Below the pieces are notes generated by a model, which was not told the DNA's origin, did no database searches, and worked only from the letters and a program-made list of their open reading frames with translations. The position numbers and the translations under genes are program-made. A DNA stretch of 64,000 nt from Russula earlei (taxonomy: Eukaryota > Basidiomycota > Agaricomycetes > Russulales > Russulaceae): contig JAGFNK010000084.1 of the NCBI GenBank assembly GCA_025769875.1, positions 83,459 to 147,458 of the forward strand, in the 5' to 3' direction. This document shows, in pieces, positions 31,803 to 42,336 of this stretch; the first letter of the stretch is position 1, and each line of letters starts with the position of its first letter.

Positions 31803-33574
31803 TGTCATGGTAACTAGCTGTGTCAGTTCTCAAGCATAAAGACAAGTTGATAGTAGAGTGGTGTTCAAGAAACGGGCCGGTTCCCATGTATAAAGAGTAA
31901 GGATCCCTGCAGCAGTTGAAGTGTTTTATGCTAAACAGGTTATGGCCAATAGATCCTTCCTAGTATGGCTTGATCCGTTGAGAAGCTAGGGTAAGTTTGT
32001 AATGGGATAGACTAGGGCTGGTTTTACTAGCTATATGCGTTCAAGTCCATCTTAGACTTTGAACACACAGAGAGAAGAGGAAGGTAGGTCTTTAAGGAGG
32101 AGAGCTCTTTTCAGTAGAGTGAAGAGAGACTCATAGGGGAGGAAGGGACAGGTGAAGAGTAGATGGTGGATGGTGTGCGTGTGTGAAGAGTTGATGAAAT
32201 GGAGAGGTGGATGTGGTTTGAGGATTAGGAGTTGTGTGGGTTGCAGGCAAATATGTTGGACAAGAGTAGGTTGGATTCTACAAGAGACCAAGCTTAGGGC
32301 TTTGGTCACAAAGTACTGAGCTTATGTATACAGGAGAAGCACAGCAGTAGCTGCGCTTTGACTGTGCTACTAGTATAGTAGGAGTCATAGAAAGTAGGTG
32401 TTATACCATTTTCCTTTTACGTTTACTTCTCACCTTTTGCTATGGACTGCTTGCCTTCGTACATCCCTTTACTTACTGGTCTTGTGATCTCTTACGTCTT
32501 GTGATCCCTTCTGTGTTATCATGTGATCCATACACATCCAGGTAACACTGGATGGCTGTCACTTTCCCTTTGTTTGGTTCTCTTTCCATTTATATTCACT
32601 TCTTAGTTTCGACTGTGCAATGCTGTGCACCTACTGTGCAACACAGTTACTTGGTTCTGACTCATTCGTGGCCTCATTCCTATGACTCCTACTTATTATG
32701 ACTCCTACTATACTAGTAGCACAGTCAAAGCGCAGCTATTGCTGCGCTGCTCCTGTATATATAAGCTCAGTACTTTGTGACCAAAGCCATACGCTTGGTC
32801 TCTTGTAGAATCCAACCTACTCTTGTCCAAACATATTTGCCTGCAACCCACTTTGCTCCTAATCCTCAAACCACATCCACCTCTCCATTTCATCAACTCT
32901 CAACACACCATCTACCATCTACTCTTCACCTTTCCCTTCCTTCCCTAAGAGTCTCTCTTCACTCTCCTGAGAAGAGCTCTCCTCCTTTAAAGACCTACCT
33001 TCCTCTACTCTCTCTGCGTTGTTCAAGATCCCTGACAGACTTGAACGCATATAGCTAGTGGAACCAGCCCTAGTCTATCCCATTACAAACTTACCCTAGC
33101 TTCTCAATGGACTGAGTCATACTAGGAAGGGTCTATTGGCCATAACCTGTTTAGCATAAAACACTTTGACCGCTGCAGGGATCCTTACTCATTATACACG
33201 GGAACCAGCCTGTTTCTTGAACACCTCTCTATCACTGACTTGTTTTCCGCTTGTGAACTGACACGGCTAGTTACAGTGACAGTAGGAGTCATAGAAATGA
33301 GGCCGCAAATGAGTCATAACCAAGTAACTGTGCTGCACAGTAAATGCGCAGCATTGCACAGTCGAAACTAAGAAGTGAACATAAATGGAAAGAAAACCAA
33401 ACAAAGGGAAAGTAACAGCAATCCAGTGTTACCTGGACGTGTATGAATCACATGATAACACAGAATGGATCACAAGACGTAAGAGATTACAAGACCAGTA
33501 AGTAAAGGGGTGTACAGAAGCAAGCAGTTCATAGCGAAAGGAAAGAAGTATACGTAAAGGAAAATGGTGTAACA
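31803..33574 (-). repeat. LTR-A copy 2, solo LTR inside LTR-B, itself interrupted
   Basis: Exact TSD GCATT (31798-31802 and 33575-33579). Without the inner LTR-A it is 884 bp. The empty target site is preserved in the second LTR-B at about 44837-44846, where CTGCATTGGTAGG is uninterrupted. That confirms both the boundary and the order of events. Confidence 0.97.
32399..33281 (+). repeat. LTR-A copy 3, intact 883-bp solo LTR inside LTR-A copy 2
   Basis: TGTTATACC to CAGTGACA, with the exact TSD GTAGG (32394-32398 and 33282-33286). It lies in opposite orientation to its host LTR-A, so the locus can form a large inverted repeat. Rejoining the host across the TSD restores the sequence found at about 2390-2440 in LTR-A copy 1. 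Confidence 0.97.
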
Positions 33575-33640
33575 GCATTGGTAGGACACATTCATAGATG
33601 CGACCATTGATCTTATTTAAGGCACTTTGGAGCCTTAACA

Positions 33641-33916
33641 CCCTGTTCCCATTGAATTCCCTCATGCAGTTGCCTTGGGCAACCAATCTTATGAGCAAGC
33701 CCTCTGTCCCTTGTTGCATTTTGTCTTTAGCCACCCATGCTGCCAGACCACTACTATGTCCAGAACCTCAAAGGCTTTGTGGCTGCCTCATCAAGACTTT
33801 GTATGTGCAACCAAGAAGATGTCTTTCAGTACCACTCAGACTTCAGATTGTTATGTGACCCCCTTGTATGTGCATGCTGCCTATTCTACAAAGACTGACA
33901 AATTGTTCTGGTTTGG
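33641..33916 (+). pseudogene. Gene X, segment between LTR-B and LTR-C
   Basis: A plus-strand frame with PIEFPHAVALGNQSYEQALC and STKTDKLFWFG reaches the LTR-C at 33917. If the inversion at 34860-36449 is undone, the next bases continue this frame as LHPDNFKLIYRHLNPWHMDE before a stop. A C-run at the LTR-B target site probably accounts for a frameshift relative to the upstream part. Protein family unknown. Confidence 0.45.
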
Positions 33917-34859
33917 TGTCGTGAACCAATTTCTGGAGAGGGTCCTTGAAGGACCCTTCCTTATGAGAGGAAACCCCGCCTCTATGGTGTCACCCTGTTC
34001 ACACAGACAAAAGGGGTGAGTAGAGGTGTCCACAATATCGCATGAGTGATTCTTGGCACAATCGACTTACAACAAGCCCCACTTAATGGCAACCCTTTTA
34101 GCAATAAAGGACAGTACTATAGCCTCCCTAAGGACCCTTTAGGACGACCCTAAGTGCCCTACAATAGGCACTGATACAATACCAAAAGACCCTACAACGT
34201 GTTATTAGACTGACTCTAACAACTATAGAAGGAACCCTAAAGCAATACTAAGAACCTTAATAGAAGTATTAGGGTTGACTCTAAGGACCCTAATAGAACT
34301 ATATAAGGGATCTTATAGACAACTCTATTCCTTGGACCAAAACTACAAGTCCTCAAATGACTGGCCCTAAACAGCAAATGAATCAGGTGCTTTGCACATG
34401 TACTAAAGCAGTGAATATGTGGACAGTAAAGGCTCTTACTCATCAAGAGAAGCCTTCTTACTCAGCAGCTTACTGAGCATGACTGAGCATGCTCAGTAAG
34501 CCACTCTGACTTCTTACTCATCACTCTATTGTGCTTGATAACAAGGTTATAACTTGTTCCCTATTTAGCAGCTCTCTTGTAGTATATAAGTGCTCAATAA
34601 AGTAGCGGACAGTCCTCAGACTGTCCATTTGTTTATGGCACTCTCTATCCCTGGGATACTCCTTTAAGGACTGTCCCCTTGTGACCATTCTGGCTTCTTC
34701 CCTGCGTACTTACTCGACTCTACCAGTAACTATACCTCTTTGGTATTTGCTACTGCTTTGGACTCTACTCCTTGCCCACACCATCTTGGACGTCTATCAA
34801 CTCGTCTTCAAACTTACTCCTCGCTCTTGAACTGGATAGTTCAACAGTGAGTCTTGACA
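33917..34859 (+). repeat. LTR-C copy 5, inversion breakpoint partner
   Basis: A 943-bp LTR-C with left flank TTTGG (33912-33916) and right flank GCAGG. The flanks do not match each other, but the left flank is the exact reverse complement of CCAAA (36445-36449), left of the inverted LTR-C at 36450. See the inversion finding. Confidence 0.93.
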
Positions 34860-36449
34860 GCAGGCTGTCTAAAACATCAGTGGGCAAGGCTGGGGCTACA
34901 GGTGCTGCAGAGCACGAGATGAGAACTGGGGCGGTGACAGGAGACATAGAGGCAGTGGCTGGCATTGCCAGCGATATGACAGTGGATGAGACTGAGGTGA
35001 GACTGAGGCTAAGATGGTGGCAGTTGATGAGACTGGAATGGAGATGGGCAACATAGAGGCAGTGGTGGTGGCTGGAATGACAATGGAAGGAGGAGGGATG
35101 GTGGGTGAGGCAGGCAGGGCTGGAGCTTGAGCAGATGTGGCAACAGACAGGACTGGATGTGAAAGATTCAAGGGTGAGGCAAAGGGAGCAGGCAGGGCAA
35201 GAGCAGGCAATGTGGAGGTGATGCTGGGCAATGTTGGATGTGGGGGAAGACAGGGACAATGTTGTGAACCAAGGCCAAGTCCTGGCCATGCATCATCCTA
35301 TTTTTACTCAAGAAAGCTCCTTTCACTTTGTATCCACTATCCACCTTTATTTCCAATGACTGCTCCCTTCTGCAAACATACATTGCAAGGAATCCTTGTC
35401 CCCTAACCCCTGTGGCTTGGTTGAGAACCCTCTTCCCTATTTGGGCAATCCACCATGTGCTAGCTACATGGCCACTCAGCCACTAAGTTCTGAAACACTG
35501 GAAGGACTCCTAGACCTCCTAGAACAATCTGCATGATGTCATAGAGTGCCACTGACATCATGGCTGACTGAGCAACTCCACTATGACCTCATATGCTCAC
35601 TAAGTACTCCACAAGTGATATCATTATGATGTCATTGCTCCACAGTCACCCTAATCTTCCTGAGTTACCCATAGGTCGGACACAACAAGTTTATGCCCTT
35701 AGAATCCAATTGGAGCAGTCCAAAGAGTCTGAGTTATTTTCTGTAGTTTGTACTCAGACTTGTAACTAGTGTATAAGCCCCAATGTAGCATGGCAGTGGT
35801 CAGACTGTCCATTTGTGATACTCTCATCCTCCTGGGTACTCCCCTATGACCACTCAGTTTAAGGACTTCCCTTGCTCCCAAGGTACTCTTCCACGACCAC
35901 CTTGTTTAAAGCCCTCTTGCTGCACTGGCCTCCAATCTTCACCTCTGCCTCTTGGAACACATACCAGTCCCCATCTGGGACCTCATCATTTGGCTCATCC
36001 TCTTGTTCAACATGTTATATGCCACTTACTGTCTGTTCCAACCCTTACCCACCTGCTCCTGAGTCCTAAGTGATCAGCAGTATGTGTCTTGACAGACAAC
36101 AGAAGCAGGAGTGGGCAATGTGGTGCCAATGGTGGGTTAGGCAGAGGAGGCTAGGGCTTGGACAGACATGGGAACTGCAGGGATGATGGGAGCAGGGGAC
36201 ATGAAGGTGCTGATGGGCAATGCAGGGATGAAGGCAAGAGCTGGTGTGGGTGTAGGATAGATGTAATTGTCTTTGTCTCCATTGACAGAGTTGAGATGGC
36301 ATTCCCAGTGGATGTTGCAAGGGTCTTGAGAGAAGATGTTGACCATGGTATCAAATATGTCTTGGAAAATAAGTTCTTCATCACTCATCCATATGCCAGG
36401 GGTTGAGGTGTCTGTATATCAATTTGAAATTGTCTGGGTGGAGTCCAAA
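34860..36449 (-). pseudogene. Gene X, Pro/Ser/Thr-rich segment, inverted and split by LTR-F
   Basis: On the minus strand, 36388-36137 encodes MSDEELIFQDIFDTMVNIFS, NIHWECHLNSVNGDKDNYIY and a Pro/Ala/Ser-rich tail. The Pro/Ser/Thr-rich frame continues beyond LTR-F at 35231-34862. A related sequence is at 15776-17149. No domain recognised. The orientation opposite to the rest of gene X is explained by an inversion between flanking LTR-C copies. Confidence 0.5.
35260..36094 (+). repeat. LTR-F copy 1, solo LTR in gene X
   Basis: 835 bp from TGTTGTGAACCAAGG to GTGTCTTGACA, with the exact TSD GACAA (35255-35259 and 36095-36099). It is homologous to the LTR at 58763-59590 that heads gypsy-4. The stretches CAGACTGTCCATTTG and TTAAGGACT are shared with LTR-C, marking a common ancestry of C and F. 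Confidence 0.95.
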
Positions 36450-37402
36450 TGTCAAGACTCACTGTTGAACTATCCAGTTCAAGAGTGAGGAGTAAGTTCA
36501 AAGATGAGTCGATAGACATCCAAGACGGCATGGGCAAGGAGTAGAGTCCAAAGCAGTAGCAAATACCAAAGAGGTATAGTTACTGGTAGAGTCAAGTAGG
36601 TATGCAGGGAAGAAGCCAGAATGGTCACAATGGGATGGTCCTTAAAGGAGTATCCCAGGGATAGAGAATGCTGTAAACAAATGGACAGTCTGAGGACTGT
36701 CTGCTACTTTATTGAGCGCTTATATACTACAAAAGGGCTGCTAAATAGGGAACAAGTTATAACCTTGTTATCAAGCACAATAGAGTGATGAGTAAGAAGT
36801 TGGAGTGTGCGTACTGAGCATGCTCAGTCATGCTCAGTAAGCTGCTGAGTAAGAAGGCTTCTCTTGATGAGTAAGAGCCTTTACTGTCCACATGTTCACT
36901 GCTTTAGTACACATGCAAAGCACCTGATTCATTTGCTGTTTAGGGCCAGTCATTTGAGGACTTGTAGTTTTGGTCCAAGGAATAGAGTTGTCTATAAGAT
37001 ACCTTGTATAGTTCTATTAGGGTCCTTAGAGTCGACCCTAATACTTCTATTAAGTTTCTTAGTATTGCTTTAGGGTTCCTTCTATAGTTGTTAGAGTCAG
37101 TCTAATAACATGTTGTAGGGTCTTTTAGTCTTGTATCAGTGCCTATTGTAGGGCACTTAGGGTCGTCCTAAAGGGTCCTTAGGGAGGCTATAGTACTGTC
37201 CTTTATTGCTAAAAGGGTTGCCATTAAGTGGGGCTTGTTGTATGTTGATTGTGCTGGAATTGCTCATGTGACAATGTGTGCATGATATTGTGGACACCTC
37301 TACTCACCCCTTTTGTCTGTGTGAACAGGGTGACACCATAGAGGCTGGGTTTCCTCTCATAAGGGTCCTTCAAGGACCCTCTCTGGGAATTGGTTCACGA
37401 CA
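36450..37402 (-). repeat. LTR-C copy 6, 3' LTR of gypsy-2
   Basis: 953 bp. On its right, read on the minus strand, the purine tract AAAGAGGGGATGAA abuts the LTR start TGTCGTGAACC. It is preceded by the gypsy-2 integrase and chromodomain, which identifies LTR-C as the gypsy-2 LTR. The left flank CCAAA belongs to the inverted gene X segment. Confidence 0.9.
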
Positions 37403-38885
37403 TTCATCCCCTCTTTATGACCTAGTTGCTCCTGCAGCTATGTTATTAGGCCTGGGCATTGTTGGGTACCATCGGTGGAAGGCCTTTACTGCCTCTTTGG
37501 CTTTAACTAGGTTGGACACAGGCTCCCAAGAGTTCTCTGCTGCGGGGTACCCTTTCCATTGTACTAGGTATTGAATACCTCTTCAGTTAGGGGATTGTCT
37601 GGACACTAGGACTTTGTCCACTTCATACTGTTCCTCCCGTCCCACTATAGTGGGTGGAGGTTGTTTGAAGTTAGGGCCATGGGCAGTGGTCTCTTTGTAC
37701 AGTTTGATCAGGGAGTTATGGAAGGCTGGGTGTATCCTCCATGTCTTTGGTAGGAGTAGGCATACGTTGACTGGGTATGAGGTGATGACCTTGAAGGGTC
37801 CATACTGTCGAGGAGTTATCTTGGCTTTTCGGTGTGTTGTCTTCAGATTAGTGGCTTCTAGCCAGACTAAGTCTCCTGTCTTAAACTGGTACTTGGGGAA
37901 GTGGGAGCTGGGTTGTCCCATCAATGCTGTGGCATACCAGAGGGAGGCTGCGACTTCCTCTCTGAGTAGGTCCAGTTGTTGCAGACAATCCAAGATGGAA
38001 GGGAACTTGGTATTGAAACTAAGAGGGGGGGCAAATGTTGCATTGAAGCCATACCATATTTCAAAGGGGGTTTTGTGGGTTGCGCTATGGGTGCATGCAT
38101 TATGAGCAAATTCCATGAATGGGACTAGTTCACCCCAGTTGTCCTGTTGGTGATTACAGAAGATTCTCATGTATTGTTCTAGTTCTTGGTTGACTCTTTC
38201 TGTCTCCCCATCTGACTGGGGGTGGTATGCTGTGCTAAGGGAGGACTTGACATTCAGTTTCCTCCACAGTTCTTGAGTAACTTTGGCCGCAAACTGGGGA
38301 CCTCAGTCAGAGATGATTTGAGTTGGTAACCCCACCTGTCTCCATACATTGTTCATGATTAGGGAGGCAGTATCTTCTGCAGTGATGGTCTTATGACACA
38401 GGAAGATGATGGTAGCTTTACTAAAGTGGTCCACCACCACTAGTAGGCTGTCATACCCTTGAGAGAGGGGCAGGTCGACAATGAAGTCCATAGTGATGCT
38501 ATCCCATATTTTGCCTGCTGGGGTGATAGGGACTAGGGGAACAGTAGTTGTTGGACGGTTTTTTGTGCTTTGGCATATAGCACAGCCTTCCACATAGCTC
38601 TTGATGAACGTCAGCATCCCTGGCCACCAGTAGTTACAATTTATTAGTTCATAGGTCTTCCATTGACCTGGGTGGCTGGTGGCTAAGGAATCATGGTGTA
38701 CTTTGAGGACTGTATGCCTCAGTGTGTCCGACCTTGGGACGTAGACTTTTCCTTTGAAGAGGATCAGTCCATCTTCTAAGTTCCAGTCCTGCAAGCCTTT
38801 TGTAAGGTGACGGGGGCCATTCTTTAGAATGGTTTCTAAGGCCGCTTTGACCTCTGCGTCATACTCTTTAATGGAACATCATCAG
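37403..38885 (-). pseudogene. gypsy-2 pol C-terminus: integrase and chromodomain
   Basis: Minus strand. The zinc region HHDSLATSHPGQWKT followed by CAICQSTK, the core with IWDSITMDFIVDLPLSQGYD, and ISD-stop-GPQF (TGA at 38303-38305 where the family has SDRGPQF) are followed by STAYHPQSDGETERVNQELE, GDLVWLEATNLKT and a chromodomain, RGIQYLVQWKGYP with ENSWEPVSNLVKAKEAVKAF. A second TGA (37583-37585) precedes the chromodomain. The chromodomain places it in the chromovirus clade and would direct integration to marked chromatin. The upstream part is beyond the insertion at 38886-42344. Confidence 0.92.
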
Positions 38886-39090
38886 GAAAAACTGGTCCGG
38901 TCCATAGACACCACTTAATTCTGTAGACACCATAGACACCATAGCACAACAACATACTATGTAGTGCTCTATAGCATCATAGTAAGTCTATATTGCTCAA
39001 TGTAGTTCCAGTAGTTTATGACTATATTTATGTAGGCACAGTAGATGAAACCAAGTCTACATATCACTATGTAGGATGACTGAAATTATG

Positions 39091-39300
39091 GTTGTCTATG
39101 GAGATGATCAGTTTACTACATTGCACTATGGAGACAATCAGTTTATTACATTGCACTATGGAGACAATTGTTCATTACATTGCACTATGGAGACAATCAG
39201 TTTATTACATTGCACTATGGAGACAATTGTTCATTACATTGCACTATGGAGACAATTGTTCATTACATTGCTCTATGGAGACTATTGGTTATTATAATTA
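39091..39300 (+). repeat. 29/30-bp minisatellite, about seven units
   Basis: Units of the form TTGCACTATGGAGACAAT plus either CAGTTTATTACA (30 bp) or TGTTCATTACA (29 bp) follow one another without spacers, in the order roughly long-like, long, short, long, short, short, variant. The 29-bp units shift the reading frame, so the array does not encode a repeat protein consistently. Confidence 0.9.
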
Positions 39301-39599
39301 TATTGCACTATCGAGCCTTACTGATGGTGGCCATGCTACACTGCATATTGTCCTCTCCTCTCCTCCCCAACCCACTCTCCCCCTCTCCTTGTCCCCTGAA
39401 GACACTGTTTTTCTTTCTCACCTCTCCTCTCCTGATGGTGGGCGGCCGCACATGCGAGTCGGTCGAAGTGGGGGTAAAAGGGTTTCTTGCTTGCTTTCTT
39501 TCTTTCTATTTCCTTCCTTTGCCTTCGTCCTAGAGACGAAGGCTGGTTTTTATGTACATTGGGTACATTGGGACTGGAGGTAGACTAAATGGTATCCTA

Positions 39600-40135
39600 G
39601 AATGAGGGTAGCTAAAGAGAGGTAAATGTATTCTGAGATAAATGGGTATGGACTGCGTGTGATCGTGGCGTTGAGGCGACAGGTGTAACGAAGCTAGGCT
39701 TTGGAAGGGTATAGAAAAGGGGGCTGTAGCAACGAGTGGGCACTAGTTGGCGTGGCCAAAATGCTGTGAAGGGGTGGTCGGCCAGGTCTCGAGCATTGGG
39801 GACTTCTGCCTGATGAGGCAGTGGCAGGCGTGCGTGCGAGCGTGCGTGCGCGTGGGGGTGAGCGTGGGGGTATGCGTACAGGTGCACGTGGGTGATAGTG
39901 ATGTCGGAGGCGGAGGAGCGAGTGTGTGCATTGGAGGTGAGAGGCAGAGGGCATGGTGTGCTTGTGTGTGTGACGTGGTGGAGAGAGGGAGTTGTGGGGC
40001 ACGTGTGTTGGGCATTCGGCTGTTGACTTGTTGACTTGTCTCTTGCGGCGGTGGGTGTGGGTGACGCTTGGTCAGTGTTGGCCAGTACATAATCCACGTC
40101 CAAGCCTGCAACTCACCTTACAGTGCACTCACCTT
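39600..40135 (-). repeat. hAT2-type internal repeat, copy 3
   Basis: It matches hAT2 from GTAGATGTATTCTGAG (17491) through the GATGAGGCAGTGG block to about 23945, without the COP2 insertion. It lacks hAT termini, so it travelled as part of the larger insertion or is a truncated copy. Low-complexity GTGCGTGCGAGCG runs lie at 39830-39860. Confidence 0.7.
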
Positions 40136-40139
40136 ACAG

Positions 40140-40640
40140 TGCAAAGGAGAGGAGAGGGGAGAGAGCACATGGGGCGTGAAAAAAGGGGTCATGCATGAAA
40201 ATTTAAAAATGCTGCTTGCTTGTCTATGTGAGTATGCAATGGGATGTTGAGATATGTGATGGCAAGGCACAAGGTAAAAAAGGCCAATATGTGCAACTCA
40301 TCGACTTCAAACCTTTTTTGACGACGGCCTCTTCGTTTTTACTAATCACGTTCATTTTCTTTTGCCGTCATTCTTCCCCTCTTTCCCCTCTCCTGCCCAC
40401 TCTTCCTTCCCCATGGTCCCAGTTCAAGACTCCCAAGCTGCCAGTTTCATCAAGTTTTCACTGGCTATTACCCAAGTCATTCGAGTTTTCGAGTTTTCCC
40501 ACGCCATGTTGTTTCTGCGGGTGCGTTTTTTGTTTCGTTTTCACGCACTCTCTCATCATCTCCCCTCTCCTTCCCACTAAACAGCTTCTTGTTGGCCTTC
40601 AAGTTGCCTTCTCACTCCCTTCTTCTGTGTCACTGCAGTG
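40140..40640 (+). other. Exon/intron-like gene fragment shared with the region upstream of the Helitron
   Basis: A segment ending GGTCCCAG then TTCAAGACTCCCAAGCTGCC (about 40415-40440) matches 48985-49010, including the preceding T/C-rich intron-like stretch and the following GTGCGTTTTTTGTTTCG donor-like stretch. It resembles a small exon between two introns of an unidentified gene. Confidence 0.45.
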
Positions 40641-40742
40641 GTGACGATGGGGACGACAACAGCGTATGAGAGTACTTGCATTTAAGTGAAAGAAAAAAAA
40701 AAAAATGCACACAAACTTCTTAACTAAAATCGCGCACGGGGT

Positions 40743-41268
40743 GTTAAGATCCGACTGATCTTAGTACCGACTCTTTTAGTGAAAGAGTTGCTTGATATAG
40801 TTCAAGCACTAGACTTCGAACCCTTTGATGTTATCTCAGGAAGATAGGATGTGGAAAAGAGAGGGGCCTCTTTCACTCAAAAGTCTGCACTAGAATATTG
40901 TTTAGATCGATAGACAAGATGATTATCTTGTTAGAGGGTAAGTCAAGCGTAAGGATTGACTTTTGGTACCACAGACTATTTATATGATATCTCAATAACT
41001 ACTGATCCGATTCGTACAAAACTCAGGGTGCACATAGCTGAGAACCAGTAGTATCCAAATACGGAGAGCGCAATCCAAGAATGTTAAGAATGACTCATGC
41101 GTGAGTCATTCTTTCCTAGTATCTGTCATGAATCAATTAGCAGTGACTAAGCTCTTACTGATCAAGATCAGTAAGCAATCAGTAAGCCAAACAGAATCAG
41201 TAAGCAATCACTAAGCCAGATCAGTAAGCAGATGTGTGAGTAATCATAGATGAGTCAATGAAAAACAG
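40743..41268. repeat. LTR-like sequence with an internal palindrome
   Basis: Begins TGTTAAGATCCGACTG and ends near GAAAAACA. It contains short direct repeats AGTAAGCAATCA/CTAAGCC (41170-41230) and an inverted repeat, GAATGACTCA (41089-41098) with TGAGTCATTC (41103-41112). TSDs are not evident. A solo LTR of a seventh gypsy/Copia family is possible; I saw no second copy. Confidence 0.35.
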
Positions 41269-41459
41269 GTGACAGTCAGAGAACACAAGAATCCTAACAT
41301 GGGGGAAAACATGCGTTGCTTGAAGGTAAAGTACGCTTGAACTGAAAGCGAGCTCCTGCACGCAGGAAATGGTATTTCAGGGGATGGGCACATCACAGAA
41401 AACGAAAGTGTGACCCTCTCCCTAGGTCTCGCCAATGTGCGTTTCGGGTTTCCTTTTAC

Positions 41460-42000
41460 CTGCACAATCTCACTGTCACAGTGACAAGTACAACCATGCT
41501 CAGCGTCTTCAATGAGTGTCTTACACATTCTGTGCATTACCCTTCCCCCCCTTTTTTTCGCTTTTCGTTTTTTTGTTACTCCCCTCTGCTTTCCTTTGCA
41601 CAGGCTTCAGTGCGGCTTCAAAACATTGAACACATGTTCATGTCTCGACTCACCTGTACCTGGTGCCGTCTTCTGCATCGTCCTTGATGCCCCCTCTTAC
41701 CGTGACAAAGCCACCAACACCACTGTTCAAGTCCAAGAAACGAGAGAAGGTGGCCCTCGCTCCCGGGCACAGGCCAATGAACAGTGAACAGGTGCGTTAT
41801 TCCTTTTCGTTTTTGTGCACTCTCTCATACTCTCCAGCCTTTTGTCAAGTGCTCAGGGGGAGAAATGGACATATGGAGCGATGACGAGACTGCCGCTTAG
41901 AATGCATATGCAAATGACGACGGCGGCTATGGGCGCAGTCCCAAGAAGTGCCACACGTGAGAGCCGGAACAGTGCCGTGGAGGCGAGTATCCGACTGTAG
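41460..42000 (+). other. Second exon/intron-like gene fragment
   Basis: Exon-like GGCTTCAGTGCGGC... (41605-41790) is bracketed by a T-rich stretch ending CTTTGCACAG and by the donor-like GTGCGTTATTCC (41791); a further CAG (about 41851) follows. The frame reads VPGAVFCIVLDAPSYRDKAT. No homologue recognised. Confidence 0.4.
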
Positions 42001-42336
42001 TTCAAAAATATTAGTTAGCGTTGATATGTGAAATATATATTGTTTCCTGACATTTGTGCGAATTTAAGTGCCTGAGTTGTTTATCATAACAATGTTGCAA
42101 GCAGTAGAACATAAGCATGTGGTTGGCTACATAGGTATGGTTGATGATGGGAAGAAATGTATATTTATGTTGTTGATATAACATTGTATGATTTATGTAG
42201 CATTGGTAGAAGAAATGTAGTCAATGGTGCTCTATATAACCCTGGTGGCGGCTATATAGAGTTTGGTGGTTGCTATGTAGGCATGAAACCTCAATGGTTG
42301 TAAAGTTGCTACAGATGCTATAGTAGCTATATAGCG

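Larger units (their letters stand above)
31244..33640 (+). repeat. LTR-B copy 1, solo LTR holding two nested LTR-A copies
   Basis: Runs from TGTTACTGAGTGG to GAGCCTTAACA with the exact TSD CCCTG (31239-31243 and 33641-33645). Removing the LTR-A pair leaves 620 bp, equal to the uninterrupted LTR-B at 44281-44901. TATA (CTATATAAAG) is at about 31622, with a perfect 7-bp hairpin at 31647-31667. Confidence 0.95.

Noticed and set aside
33917..37402. Complete LTR-C retrotransposon bounded by its two LTRs
   Set aside because: The LTRs are in opposite orientation, the interior is gene X plus LTR-F, and the gypsy-2 coding region lies outside.
39091..39300. CRISPR-like array of 29-30 bp repeats
   Set aside because: The units are directly adjacent with no variable spacers, differ in length and type, and lie in a eukaryotic transposon. 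It is a minisatellite.
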